Positions 21,917-35,161 are shown, numbered from the stretch's first letter. The stretch is 64,000 nt of DNA from Turnera subulata (GCA_028386065.3 JAKUCV010007504.1:62001-126000); one strand, 5' to 3'. The notes: generated by a model from the letters alone, not told the origin. Numbers and translations are program-made.

Positions 21917-24900
21917 ATGGCGGCCAGTGCCGGAAGTTGCCATTTCGCCGCCGTTTCTCCCAAGGTAGTCCGCTGCTGCGCACCGTCACAGCCACCGCCC
22001 GCGGGTGAGTTGAAGCTGGATCGTCCCACCCGAAATCCACCAACTCGGCTGTTTTCACTCCCTACCGAGCACCGGGCACCGGCAATACCAACCACCGCAG
22101 ATAATGTAACGAAGAGTAGTCATGAAGAAGAGAAAAAGAATCCGTACGAGAATATATTGGAGGTAGACAAGGCAGAGCTCGAGGGTGACAAGAGGCCATT
22201 GAGACATTACTTCGAGGAGGCTAAGGATACGGTCAGATCGGGCGGTGGTCCTCCCCGGTGGTTCTCGCCGTTGGAGTGTGGGTCCCGCTTGGACAAGTCT
22301 CCCCTTCTCCTCTTCTTGCCCGGTCCGTCTTACTCTTGGAGTCGGATGGTTCTTTTTTAGTGTTTATTTTTTTTAGTATTTTTGTGGCCGACGTGTCACT
22401 GTCCTCGGTGAGATTTTGTGGCCCACTATTTTTTTTTCGCATAATGTTTATGTACGGTTATGTCACACGTTCCCTCACGTGCGAATTTCTGCTCTTTTTT
22501 TTTTTTGTAAACGAATTTCTGTTCTTAGTACGTCTATATAATTTCGAAATGGTCTTTTTGCTTAAAAAAAAAATATCAGACATGTTTTTTTGTTTTTTTT
22601 TTCTTTTGATTTGGATAAGATATCAAGGAATTACGAATACCTTGACACTTTGGATGTCCATATAATCACTAGTTTAAGATTTATTGCTCTGTGGCTGCTA
22701 TGATTCCCGCTTCAATTTGTGCTGGGTTTATTGTTTTTTTGAGATAGAAAAAAAAAATTCTTACTATTATTGTAAAGAAGATAAAAGAAAAAACTTTTTC
22801 ATTGTTGTTCCTAAAAGGTGCCAGCTTTACCAGGGATCGACGGTGTTGGGCTTGGACTCGTTAGGCAATATCATACTCTTGGAAAGTAAGTACAACTACA
22901 GGGAAATCTTCATTTGATTTCACAGAGAAATTTAATCGAGCCAACTTTGATTTTGTTGCATAATTAATGCATACAGTAATGTTAATACTTAAAACTCACA
23001 TTTTCTGATAAATAATGGTGTTTTTTTGGTCAGGATTTTTGATATATGGTGTTTGCATATTCCGGTGATGGACAGAACATCATTTGCAGGTGCTTTTTTT
23101 TTTTTGGTCAATGGTCAATGACCGGGAAGTATATTAAAAATATACGTGAGCTGAATACATGATTAGAAGACGTTAGCTCAATTCGCCTTTTATCTTATAC
23201 AAGAAACATGATAAACATAATATGACCGTACATGTCAAGGGATCAACGTCCCGAACATAGAAAAACTGAAAACAGGCTTTGGAAACAGGCTGAGATACAA
23301 CTGAAACGGAGAATAACCATGACCCGGAGAGAGGCTTGGTCAGTGATGTTGGGGAGGAACCGTCCGCCGGTCCACGTCCATACTGGAGCTGGACGCACCT
23401 GGAGAAAAGATCATGCTGTGGCACTCTTCTCCCAGAACCACAGCTGTGTGGTTCTGGGATCTACGAGGTCGGGGGGTGGTTTGGTTAAAGTTGGAAGAGA
23501 CAACTGGGTAACTGGNNNNNNNNNNNNNNNNNNNNNNNNNNNNNNNNNNNNNNNNNNNNNNNNNNNNNNNNNNNNNNNNNNNNNNNNNNNNNNNNNNNNN
23601 NNNNNNNNNNNNNNNNNNNNNNNNNNNNNNNNNNNNNNNNNNNNNNNNNNNNNNNNNNNNNNNNNNNNNNNNNNNNNNNNNNNNNNNNNNNNNNNNNNNN
23701 NNNNNNNNNNNNNNNNNNNNNNNNNNNNNNNNNNNNNNNNNNNNNNNNNNNNNNNNNNNNNNNNNNNNNNNNNNNNNNNNNNNNNNNNNNNNNNNNNNNN
23801 NNNNNNNNNNNNNNNNNNNNNNNNNNNNNNNNNNNNNNNNNNNNNNNNNNNNNNNNNNNNNNNNNNNNNNNNNNNNNNNNNNNNNNNNNNNNNNNNNNNN
23901 NNNNNNNNNNNNNNNNNNNNNNNNNNNNNNNNNNNNNNNNNNNNNNNNNNNNNNNNNNNNNNNNNNNNNNNNNNNNNNNNNNNNNNNNNNNNNNNNNNNN
24001 NNNNNNNNNNNNNNNNNNNNNNNNNCCGGATGGCGTTGTTGCCTCAGTGTGTGATTGTGGAGCATCCGGGCAAGCTAGCACATTATGATCCAGTTTTCCA
24101 CACATATAACAAATATCAGGTAAGCCTTCATAGCGTACCTTCAATGGTTCACCTTCCAAGTGTACCGTACCCGGCAATGGCTTTGTCAAATCAAGGCAAA
24201 CAACAATTCTAGCAAATTTTGCTCTGCTGGGATTAGAGGAGTTACCGTCAAGTCGGATTGTCCTGCCCACCATATTTTCGAGTTGACGGAGAATTCTGGA
24301 GTGATAGCGGTTGGTGGGGAAGTCTGGGAATTGGATCCATGTCACTATCGAATCGATCCTGCTGGTGGATGCACGGAAAGTGGGTGTCCAGGGTTGGACA
24401 CTGAGCACACTGTGGTATATGAGCCAGGGTCCATCCGTCAAGGCATGAAGGTAATCCTTTTCTTCCCAAAAACGCACCACATAGAAATTATTTTCCAGGT
24501 CTACGATCTTGAACGGCCCATTTAGTTTCCAAAGAGTCTGCAAATTAGTGTGCAGCGCTTTGTAACCAATTGGGCGTCCGAATAACTTGACTATCACCGC
24601 ATTTTCCCATGGCTTGTCTAGTCGAGCTTTGAAAGGATCAGATAGTTCTAGGTTCGCCACTCCGTTTGTATGAGAAACAAACAGATCGCCTTCCTCGAAT
24701 TCGGCTTCGCCTTCCACTTCCCAAGGGTCCGCTTGGTATAGAGGATTAGCCCCAGCAAGGAGTGAGTCTCGGTAAGAGGGGCGTTCGGCCTCCATTATAA
24801 CATCGGTATCCACATCAGTCAAAGGATGGTCGGCCAAATGGGGAGGCGGGGCTGTGCTGGCTGGTGCCGGGACTGCTGGCTCGGATGGAGAAGGGGTCGC

Positions 24901-27900
24901 CACCATTGGTGTTGGTTGAGCGCGGGTTTCACCGAACAAAGCGGCAGAGGAGTTTGAGGGCGAGCCACTGGTGTTGACGGTTGCTGGCAGAACGGGTAGC
25001 TGCATCTGCAGGTGGTGGCCGGCTTGTCTGGTCGGGGGCGGCGACGGCGAGTGGATCCGGTCGCCGGAGGGGGCTGGCCTGTCGCGTGAGCGCGACCTCC
25101 TCCGCTGAACTGGGCTGGTCGCCTCCGGTCGGAGTTGGGCTTGGCGTGGCATGCGGTCAGTGGGTGGTTCATCTGCTTCCTGTGCCGCCTCCGTGGCCTT
25201 TGGAAGTATAGAGACGGCCGGTGTTGGCTGCAGGGACACAGTGGCCTGGGCGTGAGAGTCGGGAGAGCCATGGTGGAAGATGCATGAGGGGCGTGGTCCG
25301 GTGTTGCCCTCGTCGGGTTCCATGCCCTCCAGTGGCCCACCCATGACGGCGGCGACCGGAAGGCTGGTGGCTGGAGGCGGCACTCGCACCAAGGGCGCGG
25401 CGCGTGCAGACGCCGTTGTCTTCAAGGCTGGATTGCTGCTGCTCGTCCGTCGCTGGCTGGGTTTGGTAGAGGAGTCCGGTGCCGGGTCGGTGCACGGTGA
25501 GGGGGCTAGCTCCTCAGGCCGAGCATGGCCCCGCCGGAGGTAGCCTGGATCTGGCCGTGAAATGGTGTGTCTGTGGGGTTTATCTTTTTGCTTTCGTCTT
25601 TCACTGTAGCACGAGAGAAGTCTTTTACTCTGGTTGTTGTTTATTATGGTTGTTGTTTTCAACTTCACATCATTTGCAGGTGCTTTGACTATAGCTTTTG
25701 GTGATCTTCACATGTCTAGCAATGTAAAGATTGAGAATAAGATTGAAAAGAGCTTCATTCTTGCAACTGTGCCTGCGTTATTTGTTTTTCCATCTTATTT
25801 TCTTTGTTCAGGCTTATTGAAGATGGTTGAAAGAACTGTGATATCAGAAAGTTGCCGTTCACCAAATAGACCTATTTGTCTTGTTGGGGAGTCTCTAGGA
25901 GCATGCCTTGCACTAGCTGTTGCAGCTGCTAACCCTGATGTTGACCTCCAACTTATTCTGGCTAATCCTGGTAAAACTTGCATCCTCATCAATGATTAGA
26001 GAAAGTTAGTATATATTTTGTCTGTTAACTGAATTGGATGTGTAAAAGGTGGTAAGCCCTAGTCAAGTTCATGAAATTGAAGTTTGCATGGTTTTGCAAA
26101 ATGATTGTGTTGAGGAAAGCAAAGATCTTGAACTTTTATCCAAAAGTTTTGAAGAGATACATTGTGCTATGGATAACTATACTTCAACAAGAAATGGCGA
26201 CCGATGCATAGGAAAATACTTGTATTTGGTATTTACTGTGGTAACCTAGATGTTGTTTACGATGTGAGTGACGTTTTTTGTTCTTTGTTGCCAGCAACAT
26301 CTTTTGAGAAGTCGCAGCTGATATCAATTATGCCTTTACTGGAACTCATACCCGGCCAGTACAATATTAGCTTGCCTTATATTTTGCGCCTAATGACAGG
26401 TTTGCCTTCTTTCGTCCCTTAGAATTGCATTTCCAGCCTAGTTGATTGATATACATGAAAAATGTTGCATCCAGTTAGGTCGTAGATTCTAGCCTGTTGT
26501 TGGCAAAAAAACAGGACAACAACGATAGGACATGTAATTGCATCAACTCAGTTTCATATGTAATTGGTGACCCTTATTGTAGGAAGAGAAGATTTGACAT
26601 GGCCTTTCCCTGATTAAGAATTGGTGATTAGCCCTATACAAAATTTGACAAGTTACTTTTCCTCTGATTGCTATTAGTTTAAGTAGTTGATTCTAGTAAA
26701 TCTTTTATCTTGTTTCCTGGGATAATCTTACCTGGTCAAAAATGCTTCTTATAAGAAACATTTGAAACTGAGTTCCCGTACATATTTTGGCCCAACTGAT
26801 ACCAAAAGTTTTGCTGAAGTTAGGCGATCTGTTGTGGATGGCAATGGATAATGCAGTAAAAGGAGTTCCTCTACAACAAACAGTTGAAGGGTTATCACAA
26901 GATGTCATTTCAATTCCATCTTACCTCCATGTAAGGTTCCCTCTTATGAGGTCATAACATAAGTGGATGCAAACAAATTATGAAGTGAAGTCCCATAAGA
27001 ACATTCCTCAATTTGGTGTTTGCCACTGTCTCTCTTCTGAAGGAAATCCAGAATATGCTGTCTTATTGCTTTAGAGGAAGAAAAAGGGAAGAATTTGAGA
27101 ATTCTATGCTAGATATCCCTTGGCGCCCATTTGGAGAAGATTCGCTGCCTTACTTTTACTATGTCTTTTTTATTCAAATGTTCTCGTGTGAGTTTGTGAC
27201 AATATCTGGAAGTTTTTTCTCAGGTACTGGGTGATATATTACCTAGAGAGACTCTTCTATGGAAGCTAAATATGCTTAAATCAGCTTCATCATATGCCAA
27301 TTCACGCCTTCATGCTGTCACAGCACAGACGTTGATACTATCCAGGTCTGTCTTTTTGGAAGATTTATGCTATCATAAGTTGTTTTATAAACAACAATGT
27401 TCTCAGATATTTCGTTTTTCTTCTGCTAATGGTCAAGTTTCTTTAGTGCAACTGAAAGCAGAGAACATTATAATTCCTGGCTGGGATTAGAATACTGAGT
27501 TTTTGTTCCTCTGTCTTCTCCAGTTCAAAGGATCAGTTGCTACCAAGTGAAGAGGAAGGTCAAAGGCTTCCTAAAGCACTCAAAAAATGTGTGCATCGCA
27601 GCTTTAGTGAAAGTGGTCATTTCCTCTTCTTGGTAGGATAAACATGCTTTCTCTCATATAATATAATCGAAGAAAATCTTTCTGGTGTATCTTGGCAAGG
27701 TAATGTACCTTTACCCTTTTTGACAGGAAGATGATATTGACTTGGTGACGATCATCAAGCAAACTTATTTCTATCGTCGTGGGAAACAATTTGACTGTGT
27801 TTCAGATTACATACCGCCAACCCCTCTCGAATTCAAAAACATCTATGAACTGTACAGGTAACATTATTTTGCAATCTTCCTAGTGAAAGCTCTATTAGGC

Positions 27901-29790
27901 CACATAATTTGGTTAGTAATAATTATCTCATTGTTGGTTATATACTCTAACACTGTAATAGTTCAGGTTTATGCTGCTTGCAACAAGCTCTGTGATGCTC
28001 TCAACATTAGAGCATGGGAAGGTAGTGAAAGGTCTTGCAGGAATTCCTTCTGAGGGTCCTGTCTTGTTTGTTGGCTATCACATGTTCCTGGGACTTGAAC
28101 TGTACTCTCTGGTAATAAAAATGTTGAAGGAAAGAAATATTCTCTTGAGAGGAATGGCACATCCCCTGATGTTTGAAAGATTGAAAGATGGGTTGTTACC
28201 TCCGGTGCCATATTTCGACACAATAAGAACGATGGGATCGGTTCCTGTTTCAGGGACTAATTTCTTCAAACTCTTGAAGTCGAAGGCTCATGTACTGTTA
28301 TACCCAGGGGGGTTGCGTGAAGCCTGCCACAGAAAGGTACTCCTCGCTCTCTTCCTTCCCTTCCTTTCTTTCTCATTTTTTCATTTTTTCTCTTTTCTGA
28401 TAATCAAGTAGAGGTTCTTATCAAAGTAGGGAAGATTATATATATCTAGGTAAGATTGTTGGAGGTCAATATAGAAGATTGAAAGTTATTATTACCTGGT
28501 TTTTCCAACAGCTAATAACTCTTCGTAATCATACTCAAAGGGTGAAGAATATAAGTTATGGTGGCCAGAACAGCCTGAGTTTGTCAGGATGGTGGCTGCT
28601 ACTGGAGCTAAAATAGTTCCATTTGGCGTTGTTGGAGAAGACGATTTTGCTGAAGTAAGTTGTCACTTACTTTACTTCGATAATATCACTTTCTTGTTCA
28701 CTTTTATCTTAGAAATGGTCAATATTCTTCGGAACAAAAAATGGTGAAACGAATTGCAGTTTTTAAATAGCTTCAGTATTGCTGTAACAAAAGTATGAAT
28801 GCATTTTTTCATAGGAAGGGGAAGCTCTGGTGATCTCAAGATTCTGCGTGTGTTAACTTAATTGATGTTTCTTCTCCCCCGTCAAAATAACTTTCTCTAA
28901 CACTGGCTACGCAGAGCTTAAGCCTCTAACTACTAATAACTGATCACATGCAATAATTGCCTCAGGTAGTTTTTGATTATGATGATCAAATGAAGATTCC
29001 TTTCTTTAGGGATATTATAAAATCATTGGAAGAAGAGACAGAGAAAGTGAGGTACGCTATGTATATATTTGTTCTTCCCCATTTGTCTTAAATCTTCTCT
29101 GCTCCTTGTGTATTTCTCTGTATAAACTCATGATTTCACTTCATGGCTTCTCAGGGATGGAATAAATGATGAGGTGGACCAGGACATTCACTTACCTATA
29201 TATAAACCGAAAGTTCCTGGAAGGTTTTATTTCTATTTTGGAAAACCAATTGAGACAAAAGGTATAGCAATTGGACAACCTGCTACCATTTAACACATAC
29301 GGAGTACTACTAACATTTGTCAACTCTATAGCCACAATCATGTGGAAGAGATGATCATCTCATCAAATCATGGTTTTGAATCATGTAGTTCATGGTCACT
29401 GGTGTGTTTGAAGCTGTGTATGCAACAATTTGCCAATCTCTTGAAATTTGTAATAGTTCTGTAATGTTATGATCCATAGCTCTTCTATCTATTTTTGCTA
29501 TGGTATCTATAAATGCTTAATACCAACCATGAACTGGCTCACACATTGGAAACTGATATCCATACTGTCGAGAGATTTGATTCCATTATTACTCTGCAGG
29601 TAGAAGAGAAGAACTAAAAGATAAAGAGAAGGCTCAAGAACTATACGTGCAAATCAAGTCTGAGGTGGAGAAATGCATTGCATATTTGAAGGAAAAAAGA
29701 GAAACCGACCCTTACAGGAGTGTATTAGCTCGGTTTGTTTATCGGGCTACACATGGCTTTTCTTGTGAGGTACCAACGTTTGAGCTTTAA
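21917..29790 (+). CDS. PES: PES-like plastid acyltransferase, copy C, with LINE in intron 3
   Basis: Fourteen exons give 704 residues without a stop: 21917-22322, 22834-22885, 23034-23089, 25812-25970, 26295-26399, 26824-26930, 27224-27345, 27524-27632, 27727-27857, 27967-28336, 28541-28654, 28966-29051, 29155-29261 and 29600-29790. Exon lengths equal those of copy A except exon 1 (33 codons shorter) and exons 10 and 13 (one codon shorter each). The hydrolase triad is Ser199 in GESLG, Asp339 in SSKDQ and His368 in ESGHF; the acyltransferase block has GYHMFLGLE (His454) and LYPGGLRE. It is the most diverged copy. Intron 3 is about 2.7 kb because an antisense LINE inserted across the exon 3 donor; the target duplication preserves a donor at both ends of the insert. 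The coding exons look functional, but splicing efficiency is uncertain. Confidence 0.9.
23516..24025. other. Assembly gap (510 N)
   Basis: An unbroken run of N inside the LINE. Its true length is unknown, so the reading frame across it means nothing. Confidence 0.99.
24026..25344 (-). CDS. Plant L1-type LINE ORF1 (DUF4283 plus zinc knuckle), partial
   Basis: From ATG 25344 the minus frame is open to the gap. After a long Pro/Ser/Ala-rich leader comes a DUF4283-type domain with the segments NAVIVKLFGRPIGYKAL, FYVVRFWEEKDYLHAL and GPWLIYHSVLSVQPWTP. A CX2CX4HX4C zinc knuckle follows (CYMCGKLDHNVLAC, at about 24105-24065). This is the nucleic-acid-binding ORF1 of plant L1-clade LINEs. The frame is open upstream to 25668, but that extends into the target duplication and cannot be the true start. 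The C-terminus is lost in the assembly gap. Confidence 0.85.
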
Positions 29791-31816
29791 GTTTAATACA
29801 ACCTTCATCTTATATTTCCTACAGAAGTTTCAATAAAAATTACCTTTCCATGTAATACCATCTCATAGTTTGCTCTTGCCTTGGGGTCGCATATTTGACT
29901 GATGTTCAATTCTCCATTAAGGGAAAGGAAGCTGAAACTCTATGTTTCATGTATGATATATGGGTGCGATTATGCATGAGTGAACTAATCGAATGTACGA
30001 CTTGTCTTATGTGTCGTCTTGTGAAAGAATGACGCGTCGTTTGAGGCTTTGGATATATCTGGACGAAAGACACAAATCCTGACCCTCACCATCATACTCT
30101 GCTCCTAATTGGCGTCGCCAAGCAATCTAGCAAACAAATGGAATAAATTTTACTGGAAACTATGGATGCTCAGTAGTTTGCTTAACCTGATTATTTAAGC
30201 CATTGTACTTGGTATTTTTCTCTTTTTTTATTCGTGTTGTATTTACTAGTCACTACTTGGTTTCAGTCCACAAATTCCTGTTCGATTTATTAGCCCGAGG
30301 CCTATTCACCTCGGTTTTAGTGCCATATATATAAAGAAAGAAAAAAACATTCGTTTCTTCTCGTGAAAAGGAACAAGTTCAACAAAACAATATATCTGTA
30401 TTTGCTTCCGATCAAAGGAAATATCTTCCACACTCACTCTACTCTTGGCGATGATGACCAATGAAAGTATAAAACTAGAAACTGTTTCTTGAAACTTGAG
30501 AGTACCCACAAACCGGCTAAGTCCATGGGGCTCCATTTGTTTTTATTCACTTTCATCCAACAGCCTGCCTACCAGTGGCAGTGGCAGTAGTGAGTGAGTG
30601 TACTCTTCGTTTCCACTGCCAGTGTAAGTACTAGTTAAGTGTACTATATAGCAATATCTACTGAACAGAGAATATGGGTACTAGTACTACTATACTATGT
30701 TTATATGACCCATCTCTCCCGGCTACAAAACTGCTCTTATAGCTTCAACCAAAACACTATAGTATAATCCACCACTGCGTACTTAATTTATAAGACATTG
30801 CTTGCTTCCCAATTGCTCCACATAAGATCCAAACTTTGATTTCCTTTGTGAACTAAAAGCATATACCTCAAAAGCTCTCATTCGCTAGCTTCTCACCACC
30901 TTCCTCCCTTGAACAAATTAACTAACCATCCATGGCTAAATAAAAAGTACAAAAACCGTTTCGTTTTTTTACCTTGTAGCTAGTACAAAAAAGATTGTGG
31001 CATATGGGATGCCTCTCGTCTCCATAATAGGACAAAAACGAAAACAAAACAAGAGGTTTTAATCAATTTCCAGCTGGTAGAAATGGAATCTCCAAAAGTA
31101 ACAGATTAATTAACGTGTTGTGTGGCGACCCAAATGCAAAACTAACAATAAAAAATACCCTTTTGTTTTCTTTTTTTTCCATGGGTTAAACAAATTTTTC
31201 TTCGAGTGCACAAAAACTTGCTTCATAGATATTCACAGGCAAAGAAGCCTAATAATTCATCAGCCCACGGCGGTACATGGCATTAGTTACACGTGACTGC
31301 CAAGTTAGACTTTAACCAGAATGGTATCAACTCCGGTGACAAGAAACACATTAATTGTCATAAAGCAAGCAACGCAATCTTGATAGTACTTGAAAATTTT
31401 GGAGTATATATATAAAAGTAAGAAACACGCGAAAGAGAAAGAGAGAGAAGATTGATGAGCAAAGGCATCAACTTTCATGGATGGTACTATTACCAACATC
31501 AACGTCAAATCGTCGTGTAGCGGAAAACGTCAGAAGCTTATAACCATCATATAATCCCCATTAAAAACAACCCAGTTCATGATCCCCAGAAACCAACCAA
31601 TACTAACAAAAAGATAAAGGACCAAACTTTTAAACAGATCGAGCATTAAAAGCTACTAGCTAAGCTCTAAATCGAACCCACCATTAACAAAACCTAATTA
31701 TAAACCTTACCCACGAAATGTAACGAACTAAATATAAATACCCACTACGTTTCCCTTTCTTCTCTCTTTTTTCTTCTTAATTTTGGGTCGTTTCGCTTCA
31801 AGCAAGAGAGAGATCA
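29791..31816. other. Intergenic region between PES copy C and the C2H2 gene
   Basis: About 2 kb between two genes that end towards each other, holding both 3' regions. No conserved frame, RNA gene or clear transposon was recognised. Confidence 0.5.
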
Positions 31817-32554
31817 TCAGAGATGAAGAGTGAGGTCAAGGTTAACGTGGCGGTCATGATCAGGATCAACGGCTGCAAAGAGAACATCATCACCACCATT
31901 GATGCAGCTTTCTTCAAGAGGACCACCGAACCCACCAGAGCCGCCGCCACCACCACCACCATAGAACCCGCCACCATAGTAAGGAACTTGAGCCGAGTAA
32001 GCTGAAGGAGGAAGAGGCGGCGACTGATGGAACTGGTGGTGGGTCGTTGTTGTCATCATCGGGTGATAAAGCCACTGCTGGGAAACATGTTCCTGATGAT
32101 AATGATTATCATCGAGAAACACCACAGGCGATGAAGCGCCGGCGGGTACAGCAGGGCCGTTCTGGTGGTGGTGGTCCAGGGACGGCGGAGGCTGGTGCTG
32201 CTCCGGCTGGACGAGGGGGAGGAAATGGGGAGTGGGTGGAGGTTGAGGGGGGCTGTCGAGGAGGGCGAGGTTGCGGCGAGCGGCGGCGCGCTCTCGCTTG
32301 TGGGCGTTCTGGTGGCCGCCGAGAGCCTGGGAGGTGTAGAACTTGCGGGTGCAGTACTGGCATTGGAAGAAGCGAGAAGTAGTGGAGGGAGGAGGGAGGA
32401 GTGATGGGCTCTTGTTGTTCTTTGGTAGTGGCCTTGCAGCTGGAGGAGGAGCCGAGATGGGTACAGGTGTTTCTGTGATGATCTGTTGCTGTTGTTGTTT
32501 TTGTAGCTGTTGTTGGTTGTGGAAGAAGTTGTACATGGATGAAGCGTCTTCCAT
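31817..32554 (-). CDS. Single C2H2 zinc-finger (QALGGH) protein with C-terminal EAR motif
   Basis: An intronless frame of 245 residues. The N-terminal part is Gln- and Pro-rich. One Cys2His2 finger spans Cys65, Cys68, His81 and His85 and contains the plant-specific QALGGH helix followed by a basic [13 protein letters not shown] patch. The middle is rich in Pro, His and Gln, then comes a Tyr/Gly-rich region with a glycine run. The last seven residues, LDLTLHL, form an EAR motif that recruits TOPLESS-type corepressors. It is therefore probably a nuclear transcriptional repressor of the ZFP/KNUCKLES-like group that controls growth or cell fate; the exact orthologue is not certain. The frame is open 94 codons further upstream, but MEDASS is chosen because it follows a CT-repeat leader and a TATA box, and its context is typical. 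The CT repeat lies directly before the start. Confidence 0.93.
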   Translation of the reverse strand: MEDASSMYNFFHNQQQLQKQQQQQIITETPVPISAPPPAARPLPKNNKSPSLLPPPSTTSRFFQCQYCTRKFYTSQALGGHQNAHKRERAAARRNLALLDSPPQPPPTPHFLPLVQPEQHQPPPSLDHHHQNGPAVPAGASSPVVFLDDNHYHQEHVSQQWLYHPMMTTTTHHQFHQSPPLPPSAYSAQVPYYGGGFYGGGGGGGSGGFGGPLEESCINGGDDVLFAAVDPDHDRHVNLDLTLHL

Positions 32555-32710
32555 TTTTGCTCTCTCTCTCTCTCTCTCTTTTTTCTGCAGATAGACAGAG
32601 AGAGAGAAGAATGGAGTGTGAAGTGGATATGTGTATAGTATTGGAAGGCTATAGTAGCTAGCTCTGTATTTTAGGGGTGGTCGGTATTGAGAGGAAGAAG
32701 AAGAAGAGGG

Positions 32711-32720
32711 TTTATATAAG
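32711..32720 (-). promoter_or_regulatory. TATA box of the C2H2-EAR gene
   Basis: On the minus strand it reads CTTATATAAA, about 160 bp upstream of the start codon. A CT-repeat lies between the TATA box and the start, as often seen in plant leaders. Confidence 0.65.
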
Positions 32721-33618
32721 GGTTTAAGGTTCTGTTTCTTGTGGGAGAGAAAATGAAGGCAGGAGCATGATTGGCTGTGTATGAATGGACAGATGTGCCC
32801 CTGCTTTGTGTTGTTGGTTGGATGGGTATTATACACTATATAGAGAGATATGGAATGTCAAATTTGAGGTGTGCTTTGCCAACTTGATGAGAATAAGAAG
32901 AAACGTTCAAGGAATAAGTGATCATCAACCTTGTTTCAATAATGGCCAACACATGTTTGGAGGCATTAATTGTTCTAATATGAAATCAAAGGCATCTCAA
33001 TCAAATCATAGGAGACATTAAGAGGGGAGGAATTTTCTTAAATCTCAAGTCCAATCCAATTGTACTTCACTTCTTGTTCTATTTATGTTTGGGATACACC
33101 AGATTAATTATTTAATTAATGAGCTGGGAAGTGACCCATTTTGAGGTAATAGGGATCTGCACATAATGTATGTAACCTCTACATAATTAAGGAACCCACC
33201 TGTTGGGTTAATCTCACTTACGTAATACCAAATATAGTTAATCAATCTGTACAAACTGGAAGCTTATCTTACTTTTCCTTCCTCACTAATCCGCTTCTTT
33301 CTTCCTCTTAATTCCCTCTTTTTATAAAAAGAGAATTTTGACGTCAAGAACTAAAAAGAAAATGGTAGAGTCGGGTTAGGTACTGCTCACATAACTGCTT
33401 TCCTTGTTGATTGGAGTTGTGGGTATGGATCTAATCTAGGTGTCCCATGCAATGGCAGGTGAACTCATCCAAATTCACATCACATGATTTGACACGTGTA
33501 CGACCCACACATTTTATATATTTCTTTGATTCGGGCAGGAAATGTCTCTCAGTCCCATCAGCAACTACTAAAGCAAACCCTGGTAAAGTTAAAACCCATT
33601 TTATCTAGCTCCATATAC

Positions 33619-33641
33619 ATATATATATATATATATATATA
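33619..33641. repeat. AT dinucleotide microsatellite
   Basis: An uninterrupted AT repeat, 23 bp long. Confidence 0.95.
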
Positions 33642-35059
33642 AAGGCATAATTAATTAGTATATGTTAGTGTAGCAACAACGCTGCTCCTTCTCAAATCAG
33701 AGCTCAATAAAGAGAGTAAAAGAAATTGTGTTGGTTACACTCTAGAAGAGCTTGAAAGGGTAGAACGAGAAAGATTGGAGAAAAGAATATATATGGAAAG
33801 GTACGGGTAGAAATCAGAGGGAGGTGATCTGCAAAAGGACAAGAAGTTAGCAAATACACACACCACTCCTCCTTTTTCTCAAGTGTCAGTGGAGTATATG
33901 CAAATGCGAATACAGTGTAATCATTTCCCTGATAGTGCTCTCTCTCTCTCTATCTCTATCTCTCTCTTTTCTGTTACACAAAACACACAAACACGCACAC
34001 TCGAGGCAAAAGTATATACTACCAGGCACACGAATATATGCACGGTGGTAACTACTGGGAAACTTAACCAGCCAATCATCACTTGGGTTCTTAAACCGTG
34101 CGTTTTTGTGAGCGTGTGTATGTGTGTGCATGAGAATATATAGCGATATTCCCTCGCGAGGAGGTGGATTATATTATAGGAAAATAATATTTATGAAGGC
34201 CACGTACGTGAACTAGACTACTGAGACTGAAGTGATGACTTGAATACCCTGAGATAGATAGAAAAGAGGTGACATTTGATGAGTTTTATGTTTGTATGTG
34301 ACTGAGAGTTTGCAGAATGTGTATATTATGGGTTTAATAAATTTCAATGGCGCGGACCCCAAGAGCCTTAGATTGATCCAAATGGGGATCATTTGGTTCA
34401 GGGCTCGTGTGTAGGGTAGGGGGCTTTTGTGGGTTTCCTCTCCTGGGTTGTTCTAGGTTTGGCAGTAGTCCTAGTGCAAAGCATTTCAATTGCTAGTATA
34501 GCTTCAACTCTGTCATATATGCCGCTGCCACATGTGCTACTAGTGACAGACTACTACTAATGGATTGTGATCTTCTGCTGCAATTCCAGAATTAAAGTGG
34601 TACCAGTACTGCTGTTTTTGACTCCATCTGTTACTTTTTAAGTCTTTTACCTCTTTTTGCCATGCATATGGGCTAATACCCACACACCATAAAAGACAAT
34701 TCGATTAACCAAATTTTAAGGTTACTAGGAAACATGTGAAGCCTTGTCAACAAGACCAACTAGATCACTGTTAAAAAAAAAAAAAAAAAAAAACACAGAG
34801 AATAGCTAGCTGAGCTCTCTCTATGTGTGTCACCACGGATTTGGATGCTGAGGTTTAATTACTTGCAAGATCAAACTCAAATATGAACTCCAAATTAACC
34901 CAAATTGATATTGGCCCACGTTCTCTGTTCATGTTTATGTTTAAAGGCAGCAATTTGTTTTGAACAGTTCATATGGGCGTGAAAGAGTTATTGAAAGGCT
35001 GATTTTTTGGCAGATTTGGCTTCTACATGTAGGTTAGGACTAACCATTCTTAACCAACC

Positions 35060-35161
35060 CCCTATTTTGTTGGGTGAACTCGTGCGGGAGGATGTGAAGG
35101 CAAGGGCTGCCCCTATTTTGTTGGGTGAACTCGTGCGGGAGGATGTGAACGCAAGGGCTGC
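35060..35161. repeat. Two tandem copies of a 51-bp unit
   Basis: The unit containing CTATTTTGTTGGGTGAACTC occurs twice in direct succession, with one clear G/C difference near the end. No function is evident. The near identity implies a recent duplication. Confidence 0.9.

Larger units (their letters stand above)
23097..25666 (-). mobile_element. LINE retrotransposon copy, antisense to host gene
   Basis: A 20-bp target duplication, ending GCAGGTGCTTT, lies at 23077-23096 and 25667-25686. The T-run at 23097-23105 is the poly(A) tail of a minus-strand element, so its 5' end is near 25666. The 5' two-fifths encode an L1-type ORF1. No reverse transcriptase or endonuclease sequence is visible. 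The unsequenced gap at 23516-24025 may hide it if the gap is longer than drawn; otherwise the copy is internally deleted or ORF1-only. Confidence 0.9.

Noticed and set aside
24819..25543. Additional long frames on both strands of the LINE
   Set aside because: They are shadows of the GC-rich ORF1 leader with no recognisable domain.
32047..32594. Plus-strand frames opposite the C2H2 gene
   Set aside because: Low-complexity shadows of the Pro/His/Gly-rich coding sequence.
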